From assembly GCF_004341505.2 (NCBI RefSeq), contig NZ_SLYP02000001.1:462501-526500 (forward strand): a stretch of DNA of 64,000 bases, read 5' to 3'. The stretch is from Sphingomonas sp. JUb134. GTDB lineage: Bacteria; Pseudomonadota; Alphaproteobacteria; Sphingomonadales; Sphingomonadaceae. A program made the position numbers and the translations under genes. Each line of letters begins with the position of its first letter. The stretch's first letter is position 1. Below the pieces are notes generated by a model. That model was not told the DNA's origin and did no database searches. It saw nothing but the letters and a program-made list of their open reading frames with translations. Shown piece by piece: positions 29,488 to 39,276 of this stretch.

Positions 29488-30669
29488 TTACGAACTGGCC
29501 GCAGACGCCGGCGCGGGCCCGCGGGTTAGGTCGATCCGCCGCAACTTGGGCGGGCCGGCGGCATCCGGGATGTGTGATCCGGTCGCCTGCGCTGCATCGA
29601 CGACGATCATGATCCGCTCGCGACGCCACAGACCCGCGGCATCGTTCGGCACCGCCAGCGGCAGGTAGCGGCGGTTCTCGATCGCGCGCCGGACAGCGTC
29701 CACCCAGGGGCCCCGTGCCTTCGGCCCCTGGCGCATTTCGACGTCGGCAACTTTCCCTTCGGGCGTGATCCGATAGCCGACGTCGATCCATTGACTTTGC
29801 GCGATCGAAGGCGTCACCGTGTCGGGCAAAAGCTTCCGCATGTCGATCGTCGGCTCCACCACCAGCATCGGCTCGACCGTGCGGATGCCGCGCATCTTCT
29901 TCAGCACCGCATCGACGTTGCTGTTCTTGTCGTTCAGCAGCCGCAGCCGCGCCTCCAGCAGGTACGTCGCGTCGCGGGTCGGCTGCAGCACCGGCTGTGT
30001 CGTTCCGCGAAGCGCGGCGTACCGGCGTCGGGCCTGTCCCTTGTATCCGGAGTTGTGCTGGGCGAGCGTGGCATAGACCATCAGCGACCGGAACATCGCC
30101 ATGCCCTGGATCTCTGCCCAGCCGGCTTCCTCCGCCCGTTCCGCCACCGCATCGTACATCCGCACCGCAGTGGCGACCCGCCCCTCGCGCAGGAACACGT
30201 CGGCGACGCGCAGCCGCTGCGCCGCGATCCGCGGATCGTCGGCCGGGAGGCCCTTCTTAAGTGCAGAAACCGAATCGATGGTGCCGATGCGGGCCGGGTC
30301 AGGCAGCCCCAGCAGCGATGCGACATCCGCGTTGAAGGCGTGGAGCGTGCTGACCGGCACCGGCAGGGCCGCGGCATGGCGGCTGTTACGGCCGCGCGCC
30401 TTCAGCAGCACCGAGCGCGCATCCTGAAGCTCGCCGGCGATCACCAGATTTTCGGCATGGGCAAGGGAGGCCGCAATGTCTTCCTGCGGCGGGCAGGCAC
30501 GGGCAAGGCAGTGTTCGAGTGCGTCGCCGGTCGCCTTCAGGCTGGGTGCGGTGACCGTCACCAGCTCGGCGGACTGCTCCTCAAGCGTCTGGCTGAGCAC
30601 ATCTTTCTGGGGAGCGGGCGTCGTCCCCGCCTGGGCCAGCAGCAACAGCGACAAGAAGATCACCGACAC
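29488..30669 (-). CDS. Hypothetical secreted protein with TonB-C-like domain
   Basis: A 393-residue protein with an N-terminal signal sequence (MSVIFLSLLLLAQAG). The middle holds helical, TPR-like stretches (about 70-250: LAHAENLVIAGELQDARSVLLKA, split as LAHAENLVIAGEL and DARSVLLKA). The C-terminus (about 300-375) has DVGYRITPEGKVADVEMRQG and WVDAVRRAIENRRYLPL, which resembles the TonB C-terminal domain fold. Such proteins recur in sphingomonads next to unrelated genes. Function unknown; periplasmic or outer-membrane-facing location inferred. Confidence 0.7.
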   Translation of the reverse strand: MSVIFLSLLLLAQAGTTPAPQKDVLSQTLEEQSAELVTVTAPSLKATGDALEHCLARACPPQEDIAASLAHAENLVIAGELQDARSVLLKARGRNSRHAAALPVPVSTLHAFNADVASLLGLPDPARIGTIDSVSALKKGLPADDPRIAAQRLRVADVFLREGRVATAVRMYDAVAERAEEAGWAEIQGMAMFRSLMVYATLAQHNSGYKGQARRRYAALRGTTQPVLQPTRDATYLLEARLRLLNDKNSNVDAVLKKMRGIRTVEPMLVVEPTIDMRKLLPDTVTPSIAQSQWIDVGYRITPEGKVADVEMRQGPKARGPWVDAVRRAIENRRYLPLAVPNDAAGLWRRERIMIVVDAAQATGSHIPDAAGPPKLRRIDLTRGPAPASAASS

Positions 30670-30845
30670 CTCCCCTGCTCAATATCTGACCTCCGGTGGG
30701 TCTGCGCCCCTGGAAGTCCGGTGATGATACGGATCGGCGCGCACCCGGCAAGGGTCGGTGCGTTGCGCGGCGTACAGAAGGCGGGGCGGACCCATCCGCC
30801 AGGCAGAGCCCGGGCGGCGGTGTCGGGTCCGATCCCCGCCAGCGC

Positions 30846-33614
30846 TTAGTGCGCCGCGCCCCAGCTTGGGCCGACGCCGATCTCGACCGCGAGCGGCACG
30901 GTGAGGATGACCGCCGGCTCGGCGGCCGTGGCCATCACCCGCTCGATCACGGCGCGCGCCGCCTCCGCATCGGCTTCGGGCAGTTCGAACACCAGTTCGT
31001 CGTGCACCTGCATCAGCATGCGGACGTTCGGCAGCCCGGCGTCGGCGAGCGCTGGCTCCATCCGCGCCATCGCCCGCTTGATGATGTCGGCGCTCGTCCC
31101 CTGGATCGGCGCGTTAATCGCCGCCCGCTCCGAACCCGCACGCTCGGCCTGGTTCTTGGACTTGATGCGCGGGAAATGCGTCTTGCGCCCGAACAGCGTG
31201 GTGGTGAAGCCGCGTTCCTTCACCCCCTCCAGCGTCTCGGCGATGTAGCGGTTGATGCCGGGGAAGCGCTCGAAATAGCGGTCGATCATCGCCTGCGCCT
31301 CGTCCGCCGACACGTCGAGCCGCCCGGCCAGGCCCCAGCGCGAGATGCCATAGAGGATCGCGAAGTTGATCGTCTTGGCGCGCGCGCGGGTGTCGCGGTT
31401 GACCTCGCCGAACAGCTCGGTCGCGGTCAGCGAGTGGATGTCGTCGCCGCGTTCGAACGCCTCGCGCAGCTGCGGCACGTCCGCGATGTGCGCCGCCAGC
31501 CGCAGTTCGATCTGCGAATAGTCGGCCGCCAGGATGACGTTGCCCGGCTCCGCCACGAACGCGTCGCGGATCTGGCGTCCGGTTTCGGTGCGGATCGGGA
31601 TGTTCTGGAGGTTCGGGTCGGTCGAGGACAGTCGCCCCGTCTGCGCACCCGTCAGCGAGTAGCTGGTGTGGACGCGCCCCGTCGCGGGGTTGATCTGCGC
31701 CTGCAACGCATCGGTATAGGTGTTCTTGAGCTTGGTGAGCTGCCGCCACTCGAGCACCTTGCCCGCGATCTCGGCACCCTGCGGCTGGTCCTTGTCGGCG
31801 GCCAGCCGCTCCATCTCGTTGACGTCGGTCGAATAGACCCCCGACTTGCCCTTGCGCCCGCCCTTCAGGCCGAGGCGATCGAACAGCACGTCGCCGAGTT
31901 GCTTGGGACTGCCGATGGTGAAGGGTCCGCCGGCCAGCGCGTGGATCTCGGTCTCCAGCCCCGCGATCTGGCCGGAGAACTCCTCCGACAGCTTGGCCAG
32001 CGCCCCCGCGTCGACCTTGACCCCGCGACACTCCATGTCGGCGAGCACCTGCACCAGCGGCCGATCCACCATCTCGTACACGCGCGTCGCCGACTCATAC
32101 GGCAGCCGCGGCTTGAACCGCCGCCACAGCCGCAGCGTCACGTCGGCGTCCTCCGCCGCGTAGCGGGTCGCGGTCTTCAGATCGATCTCGTGGAAACCGC
32201 GCTGGTTCTTGCCGGTACCGACCACCTCCTTGTACGCGATGCAGCTGTGCGACAGGTGCGTCGCCGCCAGCTCGTCCATGCCGTGGCCGTGGCGGCCCGC
32301 ATCCAGGTCGAAGCTCATGACGATGGTGTCATCGTAGGGCGCGACGCGGATGCCGCCCTCGCCGCAGCGGGCGAGCACGATCATGTCGTACTTCAGGTTA
32401 TGGCCGATCTTGAGGACCGTCGAATCCTCCAGCAGCGGCTTGAGCTTGGCGAGCGCCACCGCGCGGTCGAGTTGCTGCGGCACCTCGGCGAGCAGATCCT
32501 GCCCGCCGTGGCCCAGCGGAATGTAGCACGCGAGGTTCGGGTGCAGCGCCAGGCTGATGCCCACCAGCTCGGCGCGGGTCGCGTCCAGCCCGGTCGTCTC
32601 GGTGTCGATCGCGACCCAGCCCTGGTGGCGCGCCACCTGGATCCAGCGGTCGAGCGCGTCCTCGTCCACCACCGTCTCGTACGCGTCGTGATCGCACGGC
32701 GCGTCCGCATCGTCGTCGACCGGCGCGACCGGTGCTTCCGCGGGCGGATCGGCTACCGCCGACAGGCGGTTGAGCAGCGTGCGAAACCCGTGATGCTCCA
32801 AAAACGCGCGCAGCGGCGCGTCCGGGATGCCCTGCAGCTCCAGCCCGTCGAGCGGCTCCGGCAGCGGCACGTCGCACGCCAGCGTCACCAGCTTGCGCGA
32901 CAGGCGCGCCGCCTCGGCATGCTCGACCAGATTGTCGCGCATCTTCGACTTCTTCATCGAATCGGTCGCGGCGAGCACCGATTCGACGTCGCCATATTCG
33001 GTGATGAGCTCGGCCGCGCGCTTGGGGCCGATGCCCGGCACGCCGGGCACGTTGTCGACGCTGTCGCCCATCAGCGCCAGCACCTCGCCCAGCTGCGAAG
33101 GCGGCACGCCGAACTTCTCCACCACATGGCTGGCGTCCAGGCGGCGGTTGTTCATGGTGTCGAGCATGTCGAGGCCCGGCTCGATCAGCTGCATCAGGTC
33201 CTTGTCGGAACTGACGATCGTCACCTGCCACCCTTGCGCCAGCGCCGCCTTGGCATAGCTGGCGATCAGGTCGTCGGCCTCCCAGCCCTCCTCCTCGATG
33301 CACGGCAGCGAAAAGGCCCGCGTCGCGTCGCGGATCATCGGGAACTGCGGCTTCAAATCCTCCGGCGGCGGCGGACGATGGGCCTTGTACTGGTCGTACA
33401 TCGCGTTGCGGAAGGTGCTCGATGACTTGTCGAGGATCACCGCCATGTGGGTCGGCCCCTCCGCCTTGTGGAGCTCGTCCGCCAGCTTCCACAGCATGGT
33501 GGTATAGCCATAGACGGCCCCCACCGGCTCGCCATGCTTGTTGGTGAGCGGCGGCAGCCGGTGATAGGCGCGGAAGATGTAGCCGGAGCCGTCGACGAGG
33601 TAGAGATGGGGCAT
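30846..33614 (-). CDS. polA: DNA polymerase I
   Basis: Fills gaps and removes RNA primers. 922 residues. Three domains: 5'-3' exonuclease/flap endonuclease (about 1-290; VDGSGYIFRAYHRLPPL and GVPGIGPKRAAELI), 3'-5' exonuclease (about 310-515; WVAIDTETTGLD keeps the DxE acidic pair) and polymerase (about 530-922; DYSQIELRLAAHI motif A, RARAKTINFAILYG motif B, QVHDELVFE motif C). Start MPHLYLVDGSG. The gene is followed by the TonB-C-like gene and preceded by the beta-lactamase gene. Confidence 0.98.
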   Translation of the reverse strand: MPHLYLVDGSGYIFRAYHRLPPLTNKHGEPVGAVYGYTTMLWKLADELHKAEGPTHMAVILDKSSSTFRNAMYDQYKAHRPPPPEDLKPQFPMIRDATRAFSLPCIEEEGWEADDLIASYAKAALAQGWQVTIVSSDKDLMQLIEPGLDMLDTMNNRRLDASHVVEKFGVPPSQLGEVLALMGDSVDNVPGVPGIGPKRAAELITEYGDVESVLAATDSMKKSKMRDNLVEHAEAARLSRKLVTLACDVPLPEPLDGLELQGIPDAPLRAFLEHHGFRTLLNRLSAVADPPAEAPVAPVDDDADAPCDHDAYETVVDEDALDRWIQVARHQGWVAIDTETTGLDATRAELVGISLALHPNLACYIPLGHGGQDLLAEVPQQLDRAVALAKLKPLLEDSTVLKIGHNLKYDMIVLARCGEGGIRVAPYDDTIVMSFDLDAGRHGHGMDELAATHLSHSCIAYKEVVGTGKNQRGFHEIDLKTATRYAAEDADVTLRLWRRFKPRLPYESATRVYEMVDRPLVQVLADMECRGVKVDAGALAKLSEEFSGQIAGLETEIHALAGGPFTIGSPKQLGDVLFDRLGLKGGRKGKSGVYSTDVNEMERLAADKDQPQGAEIAGKVLEWRQLTKLKNTYTDALQAQINPATGRVHTSYSLTGAQTGRLSSTDPNLQNIPIRTETGRQIRDAFVAEPGNVILAADYSQIELRLAAHIADVPQLREAFERGDDIHSLTATELFGEVNRDTRARAKTINFAILYGISRWGLAGRLDVSADEAQAMIDRYFERFPGINRYIAETLEGVKERGFTTTLFGRKTHFPRIKSKNQAERAGSERAAINAPIQGTSADIIKRAMARMEPALADAGLPNVRMLMQVHDELVFELPEADAEAARAVIERVMATAAEPAVILTVPLAVEIGVGPSWGAAH

Positions 33615-33703
33615 GGCCGCCGAGATAGCAGCGCGGCCGGCCGGTTACGAGGGGGGCATGGCGGCCGGCGGGGCGCACCCCGGGCACGGCACGTCGGGCT
33701 GGA

Positions 33704-34819
33704 TCAGCTGCGGTTGGCGACCAGCGCGTGGACGACCTGCTGGATCAGCTGCTGGCGGTCGCGCATCGGCGCCCGCGTGTCGCCGATCAGTACTGCCACC
33801 GCATAGCTGCGGCCGTCGGGTGCCGTCAGGATGCCGACGTCGTTGAAGCCGGCGTTGCGCGACATCAGGTCCTGGCCGGTGCCAGTCTTGTGCGCCAGCG
33901 TCCAGCCGGGGGGCAGTGCCGCGTGCAGGCGCGCGCGCCCGGTCCGCGACGCCGCCATGGTGTCGAGCAGATAGCGGGTGGAGTTGGCCGAGAGCAGCTT
34001 GCCCTGCTTCAGCCGCATCAGCGCCTCGGCGATCGCGGTCGCGCCGGCACCATCGGGCGGATTGGCGACATAGGCGTTGAAGGCGGCGATCCGGACGCTC
34101 TGCGGCAAGGCGCTGCGCGCCTGGTTGAAGCCGCCGCCGAGCGAATATTCCTGCCGCCAGGTGAGCCCGGCGGTCTTGCTCTGCAGCAGCCGCTCGCCCG
34201 GGCCGAAGCGGATGTTCTGGATGCCGCGCCGCGCCAGGAACGCGCGCACCGCATTCGGCCCGCCGACATAGGTCAGCAGCCGGTCGTTGGCGGTGTTGTC
34301 GCTCATGGTGAGCGCGCGGCGCATCAGCTCGCGGACGGTGGTATGATAGCCGTCGCCCTTCACCAGCGACGCGATCGGCTGGTGGAACAGGGTCAGGTCC
34401 TCGCGCCGGACGACCACCGGGTCGTCGAGCGTCAGCTTGCCCTGGTCGAGCAGGTCGAGCGCGGTCATCGCGACCCACAGCTTGCTCACGCTCTGCTGCG
34501 GCATCGGGCGGTTGCCGTTGTAGGCGACCGTCCAGCCCTGATCGATGCTGGTGACGGCGGCGGCCGCGGTGCCGTTGAAATTGGCGAGCAGCGTCGTGAT
34601 CGCGCGCGTCAGGTCGGCCGGCGCCTGCGGAAGCGGCGGCGGCGGCGGCGGGACGGGCACTGCGACCCGGTAGCTGGAGGTGGCGGAGCCCGGTGGGAGC
34701 AGCAGCGATACCGGCTGCTGCCGGGCTTCATGAACGGCGCAGCCCATCAGCACGAACGGCGCCGATCCCAGCAGGATCAGGGCCCGTTGCGTAGCGGTGA
34801 ACTGCTGTCCGGACGTCAC
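33704..34819 (-). CDS. Class A beta-lactamase family lipoprotein
   Basis: A 371-residue serine hydrolase of the class A beta-lactamase family. I use the GTG at 34819; a GTG at 34840 is also possible. A lipobox (VLMGC) anchors it in a membrane, followed by a Pro-rich linker (PVPPPPPPLP). All core motifs are present: SVSK (active Ser110, Lys113), SDN (173-175), a glutamate in QEYSLGG (Glu214) matching Ambler Glu166, and KTG (311-313). The residue matching Ambler 170 is Gly instead of Asn, and the spacing between Glu and KTG is about 28 residues longer than in TEM. True lactamase activity is not proven; a peptidoglycan role is possible. Confidence 0.88.
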   Translation of the reverse strand: MTSGQQFTATQRALILLGSAPFVLMGCAVHEARQQPVSLLLPPGSATSSYRVAVPVPPPPPPLPQAPADLTRAITTLLANFNGTAAAAVTSIDQGWTVAYNGNRPMPQQSVSKLWVAMTALDLLDQGKLTLDDPVVVRREDLTLFHQPIASLVKGDGYHTTVRELMRRALTMSDNTANDRLLTYVGGPNAVRAFLARRGIQNIRFGPGERLLQSKTAGLTWRQEYSLGGGFNQARSALPQSVRIAAFNAYVANPPDGAGATAIAEALMRLKQGKLLSANSTRYLLDTMAASRTGRARLHAALPPGWTLAHKTGTGQDLMSRNAGFNDVGILTAPDGRSYAVAVLIGDTRAPMRDRQQLIQQVVHALVANRS

Positions 34820-34979
34820 GTTTCTCTGGGCCCCTCGCACCCTTCTACCATGCTGTCACAACCCACGGGGTCGCAAGCGCTGCCGCGGAGGCCTTGCGGC
34901 GAACGACCCCTCAGCAGCGATGAATGGTGAAGATTTGCGAAAGGGCGCCGGATTCCAAGAGCTTCGGTAGCGCCGGGGT

Positions 34980-36572
34980 TCAGGGCACCAGCACCGTGTC
35001 GACGGCCTCCGGCAGCGTCTCGGGATAGTCGAGCGTATAGTGCAGCCCACGGCTCTCCTTGCGATGGAGCGCACAGCGCACGATCAGCTCGGCCGACTGA
35101 AGCAGGTTGCGAAGCTCGATCAGGTCCGGTGTCACCCGGAAATGGCCGTAATAGTCGTTCACTTCCTCGGTCAGCATCGCGATGCGGTGCTGCGCGCGCT
35201 CCAGCCGCTTGGTGGTCCGCACGATGCCGACGTAGTTCCACATGAACCGGCGGATCTCGGTCCAGTTCTGCTTGATGACGACTTCCTCGTCCGAATCCGC
35301 GACCCGGCTTTCGTCCCAGGGGCGGATCGGCGGCGGCGGCGCGAGTTCGTCCCAATGGGTCGCGATGTGCTGCGCCGCCGCCTCGCCGAACACGAAGCAT
35401 TCGAGCAGCGAGTTCGACGCCAGCCGGTTGGCGCCGTGCAGCCCGCTCTCGGTGCATTCGCCCGCCGCATAGAGGCCCGGCAGGTCGGTACGCCCGTCCA
35501 GGTCCACGACGATCCCGCCGCAGGTATAATGCTGCGCCGGCACCACCGGGATCGGCTGGCGCGTCATGTCGATGCCCAGCCCCAGCAGCTTGTCGTGGAT
35601 GTTGGGGAAGTGCCCGCGCACGAAGTCCGCCGGCATGTGGCTGATGTCGAGATGGACGTAGTCGAGCCCGAAGCGCTTGATCTCCGCATCGATCGCCCGC
35701 GCCACCACGTCGCGCGGGGCGAGTTCCGCACGCGGGTCGATGTCGGGCATGAAGCGGTGGCCGGTGCGCGGGTTGAGCAGCCGCCCGCCCTCGCCGCGCA
35801 CGGCTTCCGTAATCAGGAAGTTCTTGACCTCCAGATTGTAGAGGCAGGTCGGGTGGAACTGCATCATCTCCATGTTGGAGACGCGGCATCCCGCGCGCCA
35901 CGCCATGGCGATGCCATCGCCGGTGGCCCCGCCGGGCGCGGTGGAGAAGAGATAGGTCCGCCCCGCACCGCCGGTCGCCAGGACCGTCGCACGGGCGGTG
36001 AACAGCGCCACGCGCCCCGTGCCCCGGTCGAGCGCATAGGCGCCCCACACCCGGCCCGCGCCCGAATAGCGCAGCTCATGGCGGCTCGTGGCGAGGTCGA
36101 CGGCGACCATGTCGGGCACCAGCGTGATGTTGGGGTGCGCCTGGGCGGCGGCGATCAGCGCCTCCTGCACCGCCCGGCCGGTGGCGTCGTCGACATGGAC
36201 GATGCGGCGGTGCGAATGGCCGCCCTCGCGCGTCAGGTGCCAGCGTTCGTCGCCGTCGCCGACGTTGAACGGCACGCCGAGTTCGGCCAGCCGCTCGATC
36301 GCCGCCGGTGCGTTCTCGACAACAAACTCCACCGTGGCGCGGTCGTTGAGCCCCGCGCCCGCCACCATCGTATCCTCTATGTGGTTCTCGAAGGTATCGC
36401 CCGGCTCCAGCACCGCGGCGATCCCGCCCTGCGCCCAGGCGGTCGAGCCTTCGTCCAGCCGCCCCTTGGCAAGCACCGTCACCTGGAACCGCTCCGCCAG
36501 GTTGAGCGCGGCGGTCAGCCCGGCCGCGCCCGACCCGACGATCAGGACGTCGCTTTGGCGGGGATCGCTCAC
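34980..36572 (-). CDS. nadB: L-aspartate oxidase
   Basis: FAD enzyme that oxidises L-aspartate to iminoaspartate in NAD synthesis. 530 residues. The FAD site is LIVGSGAAGLTAALNL at the N-terminus, with GSTAWAQGGIAAVL, EGGHSHRRIVHVDDATG and QHYTCGGIVVDLDG matching the family. Its GTG start overlaps the stop of the ABC ATPase gene by four bases. NadA and nadC are not in the window, and the neighbouring ABC gene gives no metabolic clue. Confidence 0.97.
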   Translation of the reverse strand: MSDPRQSDVLIVGSGAAGLTAALNLAERFQVTVLAKGRLDEGSTAWAQGGIAAVLEPGDTFENHIEDTMVAGAGLNDRATVEFVVENAPAAIERLAELGVPFNVGDGDERWHLTREGGHSHRRIVHVDDATGRAVQEALIAAAQAHPNITLVPDMVAVDLATSRHELRYSGAGRVWGAYALDRGTGRVALFTARATVLATGGAGRTYLFSTAPGGATGDGIAMAWRAGCRVSNMEMMQFHPTCLYNLEVKNFLITEAVRGEGGRLLNPRTGHRFMPDIDPRAELAPRDVVARAIDAEIKRFGLDYVHLDISHMPADFVRGHFPNIHDKLLGLGIDMTRQPIPVVPAQHYTCGGIVVDLDGRTDLPGLYAAGECTESGLHGANRLASNSLLECFVFGEAAAQHIATHWDELAPPPPIRPWDESRVADSDEEVVIKQNWTEIRRFMWNYVGIVRTTKRLERAQHRIAMLTEEVNDYYGHFRVTPDLIELRNLLQSAELIVRCALHRKESRGLHYTLDYPETLPEAVDTVLVP

Positions 36573-37489
36573 CCGTGGGCGCGCGTCAGGTTGAGGAACA
36601 CGTCCTCCAGGTCGGCTTCCTTGGTGGAGACGTCGACGATGCCATAGCCGTCGCGCGTCACCGCGGCGAGCACTTCGCCCGCATTGGCCACGTCCTTGCG
36701 ATAGGTGATCGCCAGCACCCGGTCGCTCTTGCGCTCGATCTTGCTGAAGCAGCTCGCCTCCGGCAGCGCGGCGAGATCACGGTCGACCGTCACCTCGACC
36801 AGCTTCTCCTGCGCCATCCCCACCAGCGCGCGGGTCGGCTCGTTGGCGATGAGGCGGCCGTGGTTGATGATCGCGATGCGATCGCACAGCTCCTCGGCCT
36901 CCTCGAGATAGTGGGTGGTCAGCACCACCGTCACCCCGGCGTCGTTGAGCTGCCGGACATAGGCCCACAGCTGCTGGCGAAGCTCGATGTCGACGCCCGC
37001 GGTCGGCTCGTCGAGCACCAGCACGGGCGGCGAGTGCACCATCGCCTTGGCGACCATCAGCCGCCGCTTCATGCCGCCCGAAAGGCTGCGGGCATAGGCG
37101 TCGGCCTTGTCCTCCAGGTGCACCGCGCGCAGCAGCTCCATCGTCCGGCGCTTCGTCTTGGGAATGCCGTAGAGGCCCGCCTGGTTTTCCAGTGTTTCGG
37201 AGGGCGTGAAAAAGGGATCGAAGGTGATCTCCTGGTTCACGATGCCGATCGATGCCTTCGCGTTGCGCGGGTGCCGGTCGATGTCGAAACCCCAGATCTC
37301 CGCCGTGCCGCTGGTCTTGCGCACGAGCCCGGCCAGCGTGTTGATCAGCGTCGACTTGCCCGCGCCATTCGGCCCCAGCAGCCCGAAGATCTCCCCGCGC
37401 GGCACGTCGAAGGTGACGCCGTCGAGCGCGCGCTTGCCGCCCGCATAGGTTTTGCAAAGGTCTCGGATGCTGATCGCGGCCTGGGTCAT
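36569..37489 (-). CDS. ABC transporter ATP-binding protein (solo)
   Basis: An ATPase of about 306 residues from the ATG at 37489 ([18 protein letters not shown]). Walker [11 protein letters not shown]-loop NQEITFDP, signature LSGGMKRRL, Walker [13 protein letters not shown] and H-loop [14 protein letters not shown] are intact, and the layout matches ABC-2 type export or drug-resistance ATPases (DrrA/NodI-like). No permease lies on either side; nadB follows directly. The partner permease must be elsewhere. Confidence 0.9.
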   Translation of the reverse strand: MTQAAISIRDLCKTYAGGKRALDGVTFDVPRGEIFGLLGPNGAGKSTLINTLAGLVRKTSGTAEIWGFDIDRHPRNAKASIGIVNQEITFDPFFTPSETLENQAGLYGIPKTKRRTMELLRAVHLEDKADAYARSLSGGMKRRLMVAKAMVHSPPVLVLDEPTAGVDIELRQQLWAYVRQLNDAGVTVVLTTHYLEEAEELCDRIAIINHGRLIANEPTRALVGMAQEKLVEVTVDRDLAALPEASCFSKIERKSDRVLAITYRKDVANAGEVLAAVTRDGYGIVDVSTKEADLEDVFLNLTRAHG

Positions 37490-37568
37490 GGCGCAAGCGG
37501 ATAGGCCCCGCGGCACGAATCGCCAATCCCCGGCGTTGCGAAACGCTGCGATCGGTCACGCTCCAGCA

Positions 37569-37597
37569 TTGTCGAGCGCCGGGCGCCTTGCTATCGC
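37569..37597 (+). promoter_or_regulatory. Leaderless promoter candidate for the zf-CHCC gene
   Basis: TTGTCG (37569-37574), a 17-base spacer and TATCGC (37592-37597) end seven bases before the ATG of the zf-CHCC gene (37605). The start site would fall on or next to the ATG, and no ribosome binding site is visible, which suggests a leaderless mRNA. Confidence 0.5.
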
Positions 37598-37604
37598 CTC
37601 TTCC

Positions 37605-37832
37605 ATGATTCCGCCGTCCGAAGTCCTCCGCGTCACCACCCCCCGCGTCGCTTGCGATGGTGCCGGGGAGATCGCCCCTGCGCTCGGCCACCCGCGCGTG
37701 TGGCTGCAGATCGACGAGCATGGCTATGTCGACTGCGGCTATTGCGACCGCCGCTTCGTGCTGGTCGGTGGCCCCGCGGACGGCGTCGACCAGTCGACGT
37801 TGCCCGACATCGCGTCTGGCGCCAGCCTCTAG
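37605..37832 (+). CDS. Zinc-finger (zf-CHCC) protein, NDUFS6-like
   Basis: A 75-residue protein with the exact CHCC zinc set: Cys17, His29, Cys44, Cys47, in [15 protein letters not shown] and [10 protein letters not shown]. This is the small zinc-finger family related to complex I subunit NDUFS6/NuoS-type proteins of alphaproteobacteria. The ATG at 37605 is chosen because it precedes the domain directly; the longer frame upstream lacks support. It lies between the divergent ABC ATPase and tldD, with tldD starting 20 bases after its stop. Confidence 0.88.
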   Translation: MIPPSEVLRVTTPRVACDGAGEIAPALGHPRVWLQIDEHGYVDCGYCDRRFVLVGGPADGVDQSTLPDIASGASL

Positions 37833-37851
37833 GTCTCCTATATCGGAGGGC

Positions 37852-39276
37852 ATGACCGCCTCCGATCCCCGCGCTTTCCTCTACCGCGACGGCTTCGACC
37901 CCGCCGCTGCCACCCGTCTCGCCGCGCGCACGCTCGCGCAGGCCGATGATGGGGAGCTCTACCTGCAATATCGCCGGGCAGAGGCATTCGGCTTCGACGA
38001 CGGCCGGCTGAAGACGGCGAGCTACGACACCGCCTCCGGCTTCGGCCTGCGCGGCGTGTCGGGCGAAACCACCGCCTTCGCCCACGCCAACGAGATCAGC
38101 GAGGCCGCGATCCTGCGCGCTGGCGAGACCATGGCGCTGATCGATCCGAGCAAGGGTGCCAAGGCGCCGCCGCCGCGCGGCAACAACCGCCACCTCTATA
38201 CCGAGGCAGACCCGCTCGATCTGGTGCCGTTCGCCGACAAGGTGAACCTGTGCCAGACGATCGACGCCGCCGCGCGCGCCCGCGATCCGCGGGTCGTCCA
38301 GGCGAGCGTCAGCCTCAGCGGCTCGTGGAGCGTGGTCGAAATCGTCCGCCCGGACGGCTTCGTCGCCACCGACGTGCGTCCGCTGGTACGCCTCAACGTC
38401 TCGCTGGTGGTCGAGCAGAACGGCCGGCGCGAGACCGGCAGCTTCGGCATCGGCGGCCGCTATCTCTACGACGACCTGTTCCTGCCCGAGACGTGGAACC
38501 GCGCGATCGACACCGCGCTCGCCCAGGCGCTGGTCAACCTCGACGCGGTCGATGCACCGGCCGGCGAGATGACCGTGCTGCTCGGGCCGGGCTGGCCCGG
38601 CGTGCTGCTGCACGAGGCGATCGGCCACGGCCTGGAAGGCGACTTCAACCGCAAGGGCACCAGCGCCTTTTCCGGCCGCATCGGCGAGCGCGTGGCAGCC
38701 CCCGGCGTGACGGTGGTCGACGACGGCTCGATCGCCAGCCGCCGCGGCTCGCTGTCGATCGACGACGAGGGCACGCCGACCCAGGAGAACATCCTGATCG
38801 AGGACGGCATCCTCAAGGGCTATATCCACGATCGCCTGAATGCCCGGCTGATGGGCGTCGCCCCGACCGGCAACGGGCGGCGCGAGAGCTTCGCCCATGC
38901 CCCCATGCCCCGCATGACCAACACGTTCATGCGCGGCGGGCGCGACGATCCGGCCGAGCTGCTGTCGCGGGTGAAGAAGGGGATCTTCGCCAAGTCGTTC
39001 GGCGGCGGCCAGGTCGACATCGTCTCGGGCAAGTTCGTCTTCTCCTGCACCGAGGCCTACCGGATCGAAAACGGCAAGCTCGGCGCCCCGATCAAGGGCG
39101 CGACGCTGATCGGCGACGGCCCGACCGTGCTCACCAAAGTGACCGGCATCGGCAACGACTTCGCGCTCGACGAGGGCGTCGGCATGTGCGGCAAGGGCGG
39201 ACAGAGCGTGCCCGCCGGCGTCGGCCAGCCCACCCTGCTGGTCGAGGGGCTGACGGTCGGCGGCACCGCCGCCTGA
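37852..39276 (+). CDS. tldD: Metalloprotease TldD
   Basis: A 474-residue protease of the TldD/TldE (PmbA) pair, which in E. coli processes microcin precursors and degrades CcdA. Start ATG at 37852 behind GGAGGG. The metal motif HEAIGHGLEGDFN lies about residue 255-267, and the C-terminal half (GGGQVDIVSGKFVFSCTEAY) matches the family. TldE is not in the window. The next gene starts at the last base of its stop. Confidence 0.95.
   Translation: MTASDPRAFLYRDGFDPAAATRLAARTLAQADDGELYLQYRRAEAFGFDDGRLKTASYDTASGFGLRGVSGETTAFAHANEISEAAILRAGETMALIDPSKGAKAPPPRGNNRHLYTEADPLDLVPFADKVNLCQTIDAAARARDPRVVQASVSLSGSWSVVEIVRPDGFVATDVRPLVRLNVSLVVEQNGRRETGSFGIGGRYLYDDLFLPETWNRAIDTALAQALVNLDAVDAPAGEMTVLLGPGWPGVLLHEAIGHGLEGDFNRKGTSAFSGRIGERVAAPGVTVVDDGSIASRRGSLSIDDEGTPTQENILIEDGILKGYIHDRLNARLMGVAPTGNGRRESFAHAPMPRMTNTFMRGGRDDPAELLSRVKKGIFAKSFGGGQVDIVSGKFVFSCTEAYRIENGKLGAPIKGATLIGDGPTVLTKVTGIGNDFALDEGVGMCGKGGQSVPAGVGQPTLLVEGLTVGGTAA

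Noticed and set aside
30696..33425. Plus-strand open frame of about 900 codons over polA
   Set aside because: Antisense to polA; translation has no recognisable domain and the biased composition of GC-rich shadows.
33600..33640. TATCTC just upstream of the polA ATG as a leaderless promoter
   Set aside because: No acceptable -35 lies 16-18 bases upstream, so I do not call a promoter.
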